Shown here piece after piece: positions 42,047 through 49,894 of a DNA stretch of 50,396 nt. Positions within the stretch are counted from its first letter, which is position 1. Each line of letters begins with the position of its first letter. The notes beneath the pieces are model-generated. The model was not told where the DNA came from and did no database searches. It saw only the letters and a list, made by a program, of their open reading frames with translations. The position numbers and the translations under genes were made by a program. The stretch comes from Pseudomonadota bacterium. GTDB taxonomy: Bacteria; Pseudomonadota; Alphaproteobacteria; SP197. The stretch lies in NCBI GenBank assembly GCA_039028155.1, contig JBCCIS010000035.1:1-50396 (forward strand), written 5' to 3'.

Positions 42047-42250
42047 CACGCGGGATAACTTATCGGTCAAGGATCAAGCGCTCGCACAAAGCAGGCATTG
42101 CCTTCAGTGATGCCGTGACGATCTCGAAAGGTGCATGTGCTTCGATCTGTAGAACGGCCTGGCGCAGTTTCGCCGCAGTACCGGTGCGTAAGGATCCGCA
42201 ACGCCTGAACCGAGAGAGGTCGCGCGTGCGCGCGTCTGTTTGGCTTGTGC

Positions 42251-43576
42251 CTAGCTGGGTGAGGGAACTTCGATCGGCCTCGGCACCGGCGCAGTGTGAT
42301 CGTGCGTGCTGTACGCGGCCGTCGTGCTCGCTGGAAAGGAGACCCTGACCTCGGATCGAGGACGGTTCCGGACCGAGATTGTCGCTTGGTGAATTTCCGC
42401 AATTCTGCTCACCATGGGCAAGCCGAGACCGTATCCGGGAACGTTCTGCTTATCAGCAGCACGGTAAAATGGCTCGAAAACCTTGCTTTGTTCAGAAGCT
42501 GGAATGCCTGGTCCCCCGTCGGAGACGATCAGGTCAACGCGCTCGCCGTGCTGTTCGAGCACGACCCTGACCGGCGACGCGCCATGAACTTGGGCGTTAT
42601 CAACCAGATTTCGGACCAGGTGCTGCAGCATGCGAAAGTCCCCGGAGATTTCCGAGACCTTACCAACAAACGCGCAATCGGGATAGCGAGCGCACTCCTC
42701 CGCCACAAGCGCGACAAGGTCTACAGGTTCAAAGTCGCCATGCGCGAATCCCGAATCAAGTCGTGTCATCAAAATCAGCTCGTCTATGAGCTTGTCCAAC
42801 TCCTTAATGTCGTCCTGAAGGGCCAATCGCCTGTACGGATCATCGACCTTCTGGATCATCTCGATACCGAGACGAATGCGAGCCAGAGGTGTCCTCAATT
42901 CGTGAGAGGTGTTCGCAAGTAGCATGCGTTGCGCGTTGACCAGTTCTTCGATCCTGTCGGCAGACTCGTTAAAGCTGTGCGCGAGAAGTGCGATTTCATC
43001 GGTCCCGCGGACATCAACCCGAGCCTTCAGATCGCCTTGCCCAATGCGGACCACTTGCTGTTGAAGGCTCTCCAACCGGCGCGTCAACCTTCGGGCGAAT
43101 GGAAGCATGATAACCGCAATAAGAACGGCCAAGACGACCAAGATGATCGCAACGCTCGTTCGATCGCTGGGGACAGCAATGCGGTCCAGGTCTACGACAA
43201 CCCATCGACCGTCCGATAAGACCGTTGTCCAGTAGGTCTCTCCTTCGGTTGCGATCCATTCTCGTTTTGAGAGCTGATCGACAGCGGGTTCGTTGACCGG
43301 CCCGCTCGCAGCGATGAGCTGCCGGTCCTCGCTCCAAAGAGTAATGTCGAGCTCGAGTATCCTGGCAATCTCTTGAATCGCCTTTGCTTGTTCATCGCGT
43401 GTCGAATCCGGCGGCGGCAAAAGCAATGTGGCGAGGTCGGAACTCTTGTCAAAAACCGCACCGTTGTACTCCTCGTGACCGACCATACTCCAAAGCAAAG
43501 ACCCAGCAACGGCGAAGACAAGCAAGCCGGCCACGACGACCATGCAAATCTGCATGTAGAGATAGCGTCTGAACAT
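42251..43576 (-). CDS. Two-component sensor histidine kinase
   Basis: 441 residues. Two membrane helices (~10-31 and ~142-161) enclose a periplasmic sensing domain of about 110 residues; a HAMP domain follows (~160-212). The H-box SHELRTPLARIR has the phosphorylated His at 225. N-box NLVDNAQVHG, G1 DGGPGIP and G2 GYGLGLPMV complete the kinase core. The start is four bases after the response regulator stop, so they are co-translated. The sensed signal is unknown; the gene pair follows a MipA/OmpV-type porin gene. Confidence 0.95.
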   Translation of the reverse strand: MFRRYLYMQICMVVVAGLLVFAVAGSLLWSMVGHEEYNGAVFDKSSDLATLLLPPPDSTRDEQAKAIQEIARILELDITLWSEDRQLIAASGPVNEPAVDQLSKREWIATEGETYWTTVLSDGRWVVVDLDRIAVPSDRTSVAIILVVLAVLIAVIMLPFARRLTRRLESLQQQVVRIGQGDLKARVDVRGTDEIALLAHSFNESADRIEELVNAQRMLLANTSHELRTPLARIRLGIEMIQKVDDPYRRLALQDDIKELDKLIDELILMTRLDSGFAHGDFEPVDLVALVAEECARYPDCAFVGKVSEISGDFRMLQHLVRNLVDNAQVHGASPVRVVLEQHGERVDLIVSDGGPGIPASEQSKVFEPFYRAADKQNVPGYGLGLPMVSRIAEIHQATISVRNRPRSEVRVSFPASTTAAYSTHDHTAPVPRPIEVPSPS

Positions 43577-43580
43577 CAGA

Positions 43581-44348
43581 TCAGTCCTGCGTACGGGCGA
43601 ACACGTAACCGGCGCCCCTTACCGTAATCACGCGACGCGGGTGCTTGGGATCATCTTCGATCTCCGCGCGAATGCGGGAGATATGGACGTCGATCGATCT
43701 GTCAAACGCACCAGCGTTCGTGCCCTTTAGTCTGTTCATAAGATAGTCTCGCGTCTGGACACGTCCCATGCCCTGCGAGAGCAGATCGAGTAGCTGGAAT
43801 TGAAAGGCGGTGAGATCACAACGCCGTCCATCGATCCGCGCCTCCATGGCATCGCGATCAATCTCCAAGCGGCCGTGGCGTTCCAGGTTGACCGAACCAC
43901 CACTCTTGCTGCGCCTTAGCAGCGCCCGCAGCCGCGCCAGCAACTCTCTTGGTTCGAATGGCTTCGGCAGATAGTCATCGGCGCCAACTTCCAGTCCGAC
44001 AACACGGTCCATGGGATCTCCCTTGGCGGTGAGCATCAGTATCGGCGTGTTGTCGAAGCTTCGCAGCGCCTTGCAAATTTCCAAACCGTCAATGTCAGGC
44101 AGCATGAGATCCAGGATCACGGCATCGATGGTCTGGGTGCGCTGCATGCGAAGTCCATCGGTGCCTGTCGCTGCGATTGACACGGAAAATCCGTGATCCC
44201 GCAGATAGTCTCGGATCATGCCGGCCAGCTTCGCGTCATCGTCAATCAACAGGATTTCGCCCTGAGAGGCACGATCGCGGTCAATGGGTGAGACAAGATC
44301 TCCCCCACTAGAGTCATTGCGCGCATCGGCGGTCTTGCTGTCTGTCAC
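43581..44348 (-). CDS. OmpR-family response regulator
   Basis: 255 residues from GTG 44348. Receiver domain ~30-147: ILLIDDDAK acidic pocket, phosphorylated Asp80 in VILDLMLPDIDG, Lys129 in LPKPFEPREL. C-terminal winged-helix ~160-250: LTAFQFQLLDLLSQ, SIDVHISRIRAEIE and VRGAGYVFA. The N-terminal ~30 residues are a hydrophilic extension before the receiver, unusual in length. The cognate sensor kinase follows by four bases and the MipA-like gene lies 39 bases upstream on the same strand. Confidence 0.95.
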   Translation of the reverse strand: MTDSKTADARNDSSGGDLVSPIDRDRASQGEILLIDDDAKLAGMIRDYLRDHGFSVSIAATGTDGLRMQRTQTIDAVILDLMLPDIDGLEICKALRSFDNTPILMLTAKGDPMDRVVGLEVGADDYLPKPFEPRELLARLRALLRRSKSGGSVNLERHGRLEIDRDAMEARIDGRRCDLTAFQFQLLDLLSQGMGRVQTRDYLMNRLKGTNAGAFDRSIDVHISRIRAEIEDDPKHPRRVITVRGAGYVFARTQD

Positions 44349-44387
44349 CGAAGTTCTCAGTGCTCCTGGGTCGTTCTCTGTCGGCGG

Positions 44388-45227
44388 CTAGAAGTCATAG
44401 GTCAATCCAAGTAGTCCCGTCACTTGGTTTTCATTTTGGACCAGAGGGCTGTCTGCGGCATCGCCAACCAGTCGTTGGTAGATTACCGCGCCGCGAAGGC
44501 TAAGGTTGTCTGTCAGCAAGTATGACATCCCAAGGGTCGAACCAACGGACCTTACTCCGGCTCCCGGGCTGTAAACCGGCAAGCCGCTCCCCGCGGACTG
44601 ACTCGAACTCACACCAAATTGGCTCTGCATGTAGTCGCCATCGGCGACTGCGATTCCAGCCGATGGTCGAACGAAGAACATGTCTGTTACGGCGAACCTG
44701 TAGCCAATATCTGTCTCGAATAAAAGGCCTTCGTCGCCGGTGAATTGATACTGAAGCCTCGAACCGACCGAAAGACCCGGTATCCGTATCGCACCCAGAA
44801 AATTGTACTCCAAGGTACCGACAAGTGCGGCTCCCCCGTCGACGTCGCCGAATCCGTCCAGACCATCCAGATCGTCCTCATCTCTGCCAAACGCGTATCC
44901 TATTCCACCGCCGATGCGTAGCGTCTTGTCGCTATAGACGTACGCTCCAAGCCCGTTCCTCATGTTCAAGTAGATCGAGTCGTCCCAGACAATGTCGACG
45001 ACGGGAAACACGCCGAACTCTTGCTCATCTGACCCCAGGTATTTTGGCCCATACGTGGTGACGGCACCCAGAACGACATCCCAGTCACCGTCCTCCGGCT
45101 CAACCGGTTCCTGAGCGAAAACAATCTCACCTGAATCGTCACCACCGGCGGTCATCTGTGCGGGCGCGCGTATCGGCGAGATGACAAGAAACGCGAAACT
45201 GAACAGCGCAAACACAACAAACTTCAT
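44388..45227 (-). CDS. MipA/OmpV family outer-membrane protein
   Basis: 279 residues. A signal peptide (KFVVFALFSFAFLVISPIR, then APAQ) precedes an acidic linker and a beta-barrel that ends in Phe, as outer-membrane proteins do (LLGLTYDF). WDVVLGAVTTYGPKYLGSDE and FPVVDIVWDDSIYLNMRNGL are the family start pattern. The family includes MltA-interacting scaffold MipA and OmpV. AAGGAAGG precedes the ATG. It is the first gene of a run with the response regulator and kinase, so its expression may be their input or output. Confidence 0.88.
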   Translation of the reverse strand: MKFVVFALFSFAFLVISPIRAPAQMTAGGDDSGEIVFAQEPVEPEDGDWDVVLGAVTTYGPKYLGSDEQEFGVFPVVDIVWDDSIYLNMRNGLGAYVYSDKTLRIGGGIGYAFGRDEDDLDGLDGFGDVDGGAALVGTLEYNFLGAIRIPGLSVGSRLQYQFTGDEGLLFETDIGYRFAVTDMFFVRPSAGIAVADGDYMQSQFGVSSSQSAGSGLPVYSPGAGVRSVGSTLGMSYLLTDNLSLRGAVIYQRLVGDAADSPLVQNENQVTGLLGLTYDF

Positions 45228-45342
45228 GATCGAGCCTTCCTTGCGCGAGTGCCTAAGGTGGAGTGCTGAGAGGGCCGGTGATGACCTGCCCTGATAGGTG
45301 TTGAGAGCACGAGCGGCGAGAGAATCAGCGCTAGGACTGCTA

Positions 45343-45431
45343 TGTGATCCACATTGCTGCCGCATGCTTTTAATGCGCGCCAATCGATTGCCGTCGACCT
45401 CGTTCGGTTCGGGACGGCAATGTGGATCACA
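45343..45431. repeat. 15-bp perfect inverted repeat pair
   Basis: TGTGATCCACATTGC (45343-45357) and GCAATGTGGATCACA (45417-45431), 59 bases apart, lie 116-204 bases upstream of the mipA-like start. They could be a looping operator or ends of a small mobile remnant. Confidence 0.65.
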
Positions 45432-45581
45432 AACGTTCAGTCGATTTGTCTCGAACGTAAAGAATTGTAAAGACCGCGAGCTCGAACGTGTTGCCAGAAG
45501 CTCCCGATGGACATCGGCAGAGAACGCGCCTGGACGAACGTCGCCCCGATAAAAGGACAATATCTGCAAGCACTCGATGAT

Positions 45582-45650
45582 TGGCGCACACGGGAGCGAG
45601 ACCGCGACTGGCCGCCAAGCGGCTTGGCGGGTCGAGCCAGCGACCCCGTG
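45582..45650. repeat. Hairpin repeat unit A
   Basis: Begins GGCGCAC; has an inner perfect hairpin CCGCCAAG (45611-45618) / CTTGGCGG (45622-45629) and outer arms ACACGGG (45587-45593) / CCCGTGT (45644-45650). Related to unit B at 45685. Confidence 0.6.
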
Positions 45651-45684
45651 TCAGATCGCAATGTTTGAATGGCCTTGGGTGGTG

Positions 45685-45748
45685 GGCGCACCTGGGGGCG
45701 AGGCCGGCAGAAGACGCGGAGCGTCTTCGACGGTTGAGCCATGGCCCC
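45685..45748. repeat. Hairpin repeat unit B
   Basis: Same layout as unit A (GGCGCAC, then G-rich GCGAG, hairpin, GAGCCA and CCCC) but its inner hairpin has a different sequence, GAAGACGC (45710-45717) / GCGTCTTC (45721-45728). The pairing is kept although the bases differ. Confidence 0.55.
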
Positions 45749-46114
45749 TACGATGATCAACGTAAATCGGCGTTCCGGCCCCTCTCCATAGCGTCTTACT
45801 ATTCAACGACTTGGCTTCCGTTCAGAAGCCAGATTTTTCTTCCTATGTGATTGGTTTGGGGCACAGCTCGGCAATACCTGGCAACAACCAGAGCAACCTG
45901 TCGAGCGCTGGCGAAGCCTCGCGGTACTGAAACCTCTTTCTCGTTCTATGCCGAATAGAGGGGTCATCCGTGTCGGTTCGACGCCCACTCAACGCTCGAG
46001 TATGGAACTCTTCAGAGTCGGCCAATTTGCGTGCTCACAGCCATCATTGAACCAACCCACATCACACAGCCAGGTATCTTGTTTGGGCCGCCGATGCCGC
46101 AGAGTTCACGAAGC

Positions 46115-46963
46115 CTAACCGGTGATCTCCTGTACTTTCATGACAAGCTCGTTCCAGTTCCTCTGGTTTTCGATGTCATGCTCAAGGCCTTGCTCATCAG
46201 CAATCGTGAAACGCTTAAGGGCAGGTGTTTTGCTCGTCGCCTGGTAGAGCCAGTAGGCTTCGGCCTTTAGCGCCTCATCAATGGGCTTGTCGATGGACTC
46301 ATAGACCATCTGTTTGCACGCGTTGATCGATGCGGCCGGGAACCGGGCTATGCGCTTCGCCAGATTGTCCACGTAGTCGCCGATCTCATCGGGCTCCAAC
46401 GCCTTGTTGATTGTGCCCATGGCTTCTGCCTCGTCGGCATCGAAGTCGCGGGCGCTGAGGATGATTTCGAGCGCGCGGCCCAATCCGGTTTGCCGCGCCA
46501 TCCGCGACGCGCCGCCGCCACAAGGCAGAATACCCATGGCGACTTCCATTTGCATGAACTTGAACTTGCCGCGAGCGGCAAAGCGCATATCGAGTGCGAG
46601 CGCCAACTCGTGCCCGCCACCACGCGCGAAGCCTTCCAGTTTGGCAATGGTCGCTTGCGGTACTCTACTGATCCGCTCACAGACAGCCTGCAGGTCGAGT
46701 AGCTCGGCTTCTTCGCGCGATACAGCTTCGTCGGACATATCCTTCAAAAGCTCGGTGTCATAGTGACAGACCCAGATTTCCGGGTTGGCTGACTGAAAGA
46801 CGACGACTTTCGTCTCACGGTCCCGTTCGAGACGCATAGCGAGGCTATTCAAGTCGGCCAGCATCTCCTGGCCTTGAACGTTGACAGTGCCGAAGTTGAA
46901 CGTGACGGTCAAAATGCCGTCCGATTGTTCGGTCGTGAATGTGGTGAATCCTTCGTACTTCAT
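46115..46963 (-). CDS. Enoyl-CoA hydratase/isomerase family protein
   Basis: 282 residues. The crotonase oxyanion region is AKLEGFARGGGHELALALDM with the first catalytic Glu, and MQMEVAMGILPCGGGASRMA supplies the second Glu. So hydratase chemistry is possible, although the N-terminal region (VTFNFGTVNVQGQEML) differs from the usual A-x-x-x-D-I/F-x-x-G start: the CoA-binding loop reads IWVCHYDTEL. It probably acts on a CoA ester in the cytoplasm. It is the last gene of a run with the SDR (50-base gap) and CmcJ-like genes. Confidence 0.85.
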   Translation of the reverse strand: MKYEGFTTFTTEQSDGILTVTFNFGTVNVQGQEMLADLNSLAMRLERDRETKVVVFQSANPEIWVCHYDTELLKDMSDEAVSREEAELLDLQAVCERISRVPQATIAKLEGFARGGGHELALALDMRFAARGKFKFMQMEVAMGILPCGGGASRMARQTGLGRALEIILSARDFDADEAEAMGTINKALEPDEIGDYVDNLAKRIARFPAASINACKQMVYESIDKPIDEALKAEAYWLYQATSKTPALKRFTIADEQGLEHDIENQRNWNELVMKVQEITG

Positions 46964-47013
46964 GGCTTCTTCTTTCGATGGCTGGTGTCAGGATTGACGT
47001 CTGATGAGGCTGT

Positions 47014-47823
47014 TCAGCCGCCCAACTCGGAAATGACCTGCTCGATCGCGGTCACAAGGGCCGCGTTCCCATCCGGATCGAGTGCGTCGGGATGGGGATC
47101 AGCAAACTGTCGGCGGTCATTGTCGTAGTAGCGACCTGAGGATCCCGCGAACTCGTCGCTCAGCGCGGCCCTAAACAGGATGTCTGCGCCAATTGAGAGG
47201 TCATTGCCGCTCGTACCGTAAGCATCCTTGACCATTTTGCTCCCGAGGAACGACGCCGGGTTCACCGCAATGAATGACGGTCCGGCCTCTCCCAATGACC
47301 GCGCCAAATGGAACGACCACATGGTGATGCCAAGCTTGCTTTGGGCATAGGCGTCGCTGTCGGCCAGCGGTTGCCTGTCGACAAAGGCATTCACATCGAC
47401 TGGAGCCTGCGCCGCGGACGAGAGATTGACGACCCGGCTATCTTCATGGAACAGAGACGACAGTTCCTGTGTGAGGAGATAGGGGGCGACCATGTTGACG
47501 ATGAACCGGACATCGTAGCCCCCGCCGGTCGTCGTGTTCGGCACCTTGAAAACCCCCGCATTGTTGATGAGGACATCTATCTGCGGATGATCTCTTTTGA
47601 CGTCGGCGGCCAGGGCTTTCACTTCTGACAATATTGAGAGGTCTGCACGATAGGTCTGCACGGCATCGCCGCGAGCTATCGTCGAGAGTTCTTCTTTGGC
47701 TTGCGAAAGTTTGGACTCGCTGCGGCCATGCAGTAGTAGCTTGTGGCCTTCCGCGACCAGCAGTTTTGCCGTCTCGAGTCCGATGCCGTCGGTCCCGCCG
47801 GTCAGCAATACGGTTTTGGTCAT
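47014..47823 (-). CDS. SDR family oxidoreductase
   Basis: 269 residues. LLTGGTDGIGLETAKLL (cofactor), DVLINNAGVFKVPN (NNAG), VVNLSSAAQAPVD (Ser) and YAQSKLGITMW (Tyr-x-x-x-Lys) are all present. AGGAGAACAG precedes ATG 47823. The sequence resembles the retinol-dehydrogenase/light-dependent-protochlorophyllide-like branch. It lies between the CmcJ-like and enoyl-CoA hydratase genes on one strand, suggesting a shared pathway. Confidence 0.92.
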   Translation of the reverse strand: MTKTVLLTGGTDGIGLETAKLLVAEGHKLLLHGRSESKLSQAKEELSTIARGDAVQTYRADLSILSEVKALAADVKRDHPQIDVLINNAGVFKVPNTTTGGGYDVRFIVNMVAPYLLTQELSSLFHEDSRVVNLSSAAQAPVDVNAFVDRQPLADSDAYAQSKLGITMWSFHLARSLGEAGPSFIAVNPASFLGSKMVKDAYGTSGNDLSIGADILFRAALSDEFAGSSGRYYDNDRRQFADPHPDALDPDGNAALVTAIEQVISELGG

Positions 47824-47912
47824 ATCTGTTCTCCTAGAGACTCGATGCGGTAGAGAATCTTTGCTAACTGCCTGGGGCCTCTCGCTGATCTCGGGCATGA
47901 TCAATCGCGCCG

Positions 47913-48695
47913 TTACCGATACCGAACCAGAGTGCGGCTCTCGATGCTCTTTCTCGGCGCGGTGACATCGATGGCGTCTGCCATGTCGAGTGCGCTGTGC
48001 CCCAGGAACGGCCGACCAGCATTGTCATAGATGTTAAAGATCGCGACATCCGTCGGCGTCATTCGGGACATGTAGAACCAGTCGTGATTGTGATTTGCTG
48101 CGACACCGAGGATCTGGCCGACCCGGTCGGGATAGATGAGCTCGATCGTCATCCAATCGTCGTCGGCCATGGATCGGGGACGAATGAACCCCAACGGAGA
48201 GGTCAAGATCGGATGTTCAATAGGACGCCAAACGTTGACGAAAGCGTAGTGGCCGGCACGGAACGCGCGAGCGCGGTCTTCGCCGACGATGTCGATCAGG
48301 CGTTGCTCCGCGCCGGCCCGGCTATAGTCCGTGTGGACGTTGCGTGCCGGTCTGCGTTCCGCATCCAGCGCATCGATCCGTACAGTGTGGTCGAAGACAA
48401 TGACGTCTTTGGCGCCGATGCGGTCTTCCAGGAGGAGCTTCAACTCGGTGTCGTACGTATCCCTCCAGTCCGAGGGATCCGAGTAGTCCTCGATCCGTGA
48501 AGCATGACGCTCGAACGTTATGCTGTCGGTTTCAAAGTTGATGCTGGATCGGTTGTTCCGTACGTCCGTTACGCTGATCCGCGTCGGTAGAAGTTCCGGT
48601 GACACGAGATTGCCCACGATGCCATCGACGTCGAAATGGAACGCCTGATTGTCCGCACTCTTGATGTGATAGTTGACGATTGCTGACTCAGACAT
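47913..48695 (-). CDS. CmcJ/NvfI family Fe(II)/2-oxoglutarate-type oxidoreductase
   Basis: 260 residues. Metal site: NVHTDYSRAGAEQRL gives the His-x-Asp pair (His121, Asp123); FLGHSALDMADA probably gives the distal His and SIESRTLVRYR the Arg. VIVFDHTVRIDA and FVNVWRPIEHPIL are further CmcJ/NvfI-type segments. Named members act in beta-lactam and fungal meroterpenoid pathways, but most bacterial ones are uncharacterised. ATG 48695 follows a weak site. First gene of a probable operon with the SDR and enoyl-CoA hydratase genes; divergent from the LysR gene. Confidence 0.82.
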   Translation of the reverse strand: MSESAIVNYHIKSADNQAFHFDVDGIVGNLVSPELLPTRISVTDVRNNRSSINFETDSITFERHASRIEDYSDPSDWRDTYDTELKLLLEDRIGAKDVIVFDHTVRIDALDAERRPARNVHTDYSRAGAEQRLIDIVGEDRARAFRAGHYAFVNVWRPIEHPILTSPLGFIRPRSMADDDWMTIELIYPDRVGQILGVAANHNHDWFYMSRMTPTDVAIFNIYDNAGRPFLGHSALDMADAIDVTAPRKSIESRTLVRYR

Positions 48696-48757
48696 CTGCC
48701 CACATCCCGAATGTTCTTTCTGCAAGAGCTGTCACTCAAGCGATCGAACAGGCATAT

Positions 48758-48769
48758 ATTCAATTGAAT
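48758..48769. promoter_or_regulatory. AT-rich palindrome in the divergent control region
   Basis: ATTCAATTGAAT is a perfect 12-bp palindrome in the AT-rich gap between the CmcJ-like gene and the LysR gene; the surrounding 48745-48825 is far poorer in GC than the flanks. A LysR binding site is likely here. Confidence 0.5.
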
Positions 48770-48826
48770 AGTCGATATAAATTGATCAAGAATTGGAACT
48801 GTTTTTAGATATTGGATATAATTGCC

Positions 48827-49750
48827 ATGGATACCGAAGGCCTACGGCTCTTTGTGATCGCCGCTGAAACGCTGAACATCAGCGCGGCCGGACGCCAACT
48901 TGGACTATCTCCAGCGGTCGCCGGCGCACGGTTGTCCAAGTTGGAGACTCAGATCGGTGCAGATTTGCTGCATCGATCGACACGAAGAGTGTCGCTGTCG
49001 CGCGAAGGTGCGGAGTTTCTTCCCTTTGCCAAAGAGGTCCTGGCCCAGGTCGATGCTGGTCTGGCTGTATTGGGTCATGGCAGCGCGGAAGTACAAGGGA
49101 CGTTGCGGTTCGCCGCATCAAGCACGTTCGTGCAAATGTACATCGCACCGATCCTGCCCGAGTTCATCACGCGGTATCCGCGTGTGAACCTCGAGCTAAA
49201 GCTGTCCGACACACAGATGAACTTGATTGAAGGTGGATTTGACCTGGCGCTCCGCAACTATGCTATCGAGGACAGCAGTCTTAAGGCGCGGAAATTGGCC
49301 AGCGACCGTCGCATTCTCTGTGCGTCGCCAGACTACTTGGCAAGGTATGGGACGCCGACCGTGCCCGAGGATCTAACAAACCATCAGATACTGGCCTTCA
49401 TGGATAGTCGTCCCAGAAAACTGGAGGCATCGACAGACAAACCTGCCTGCACGTTTCCACCACCGGACGCGGAGAACCGGATCGTATGTGACGACGGTGC
49501 AAGCATGCGCATTGCCACCTGCGCCGGTGCCGGTATCTCGATGAACTCGCTTTGGAGCGTCCATCCACAGATCAGTGACGGCTCGCTCGTGCGTGTGCTG
49601 CCCGATTACGAGGTCCGGGACCAATCGGCAATCTGGCTCGTTTACCCGAAGTCGAACGTTCTCACGTCAAAGGTTCGGGTGTTTATTGATTTTCTCCTCG
49701 AAAAGATCGGAACCACACCGGTTTGGGAACGTTCGCTGCGCCGCTCCTAA
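48827..49750 (+). CDS. LysR family transcriptional regulator
   Basis: 307 residues. N-terminal winged HTH (~1-60): LRLFVIAAETLNISAAGRQL and LGLSPAVAGARLSKLETQIG. The C-terminal periplasmic-binding-like domain recognises an inducer (TLRFAASSTFVQMYIAP, GGFDLALRNYAIEDSSL, IRVCDDGASMRIATCAGAGI-type segment). ATG 48827 without a ribosome-binding site; a TTG five codons upstream is the other option. It is divergent from the CmcJ-SDR-hydratase operon and is its likely regulator. Confidence 0.92.
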   Translation: MDTEGLRLFVIAAETLNISAAGRQLGLSPAVAGARLSKLETQIGADLLHRSTRRVSLSREGAEFLPFAKEVLAQVDAGLAVLGHGSAEVQGTLRFAASSTFVQMYIAPILPEFITRYPRVNLELKLSDTQMNLIEGGFDLALRNYAIEDSSLKARKLASDRRILCASPDYLARYGTPTVPEDLTNHQILAFMDSRPRKLEASTDKPACTFPPPDAENRIVCDDGASMRIATCAGAGISMNSLWSVHPQISDGSLVRVLPDYEVRDQSAIWLVYPKSNVLTSKVRVFIDFLLEKIGTTPVWERSLRRS

Positions 49751-49894
49751 TCAGCTTACGGTCTCTCGCCAACCCGTTGGCATGCGATATCATTTGCATC
49801 AAAATCAAAAAACTGTCTATCCAAACTGACCATTTATATCGAAATACTGTTGCATATGTTGACGGTCATCCAGGCGGCTAAGCGGAGATGACCG

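Larger units (their letters stand above)
45228..46114. other. Long gene-free region
   Basis: 887 bases with no convincing gene on either strand. It contains a 15-bp inverted repeat (45343-45431) upstream of the mipA-like gene and two hairpin repeat units (45582-45748). The remainder (45750-46114) shows only short ORFs in high-GC sequence. Confidence 0.6.

Noticed and set aside
45960-45992. tRNA-like T-arm (GTGTCGGTTCGACG) in the gene-free region
   Set aside because: The T-stem pairs at only four of five positions and no acceptor, D or anticodon arm could be found; probably chance in GC-rich sequence.
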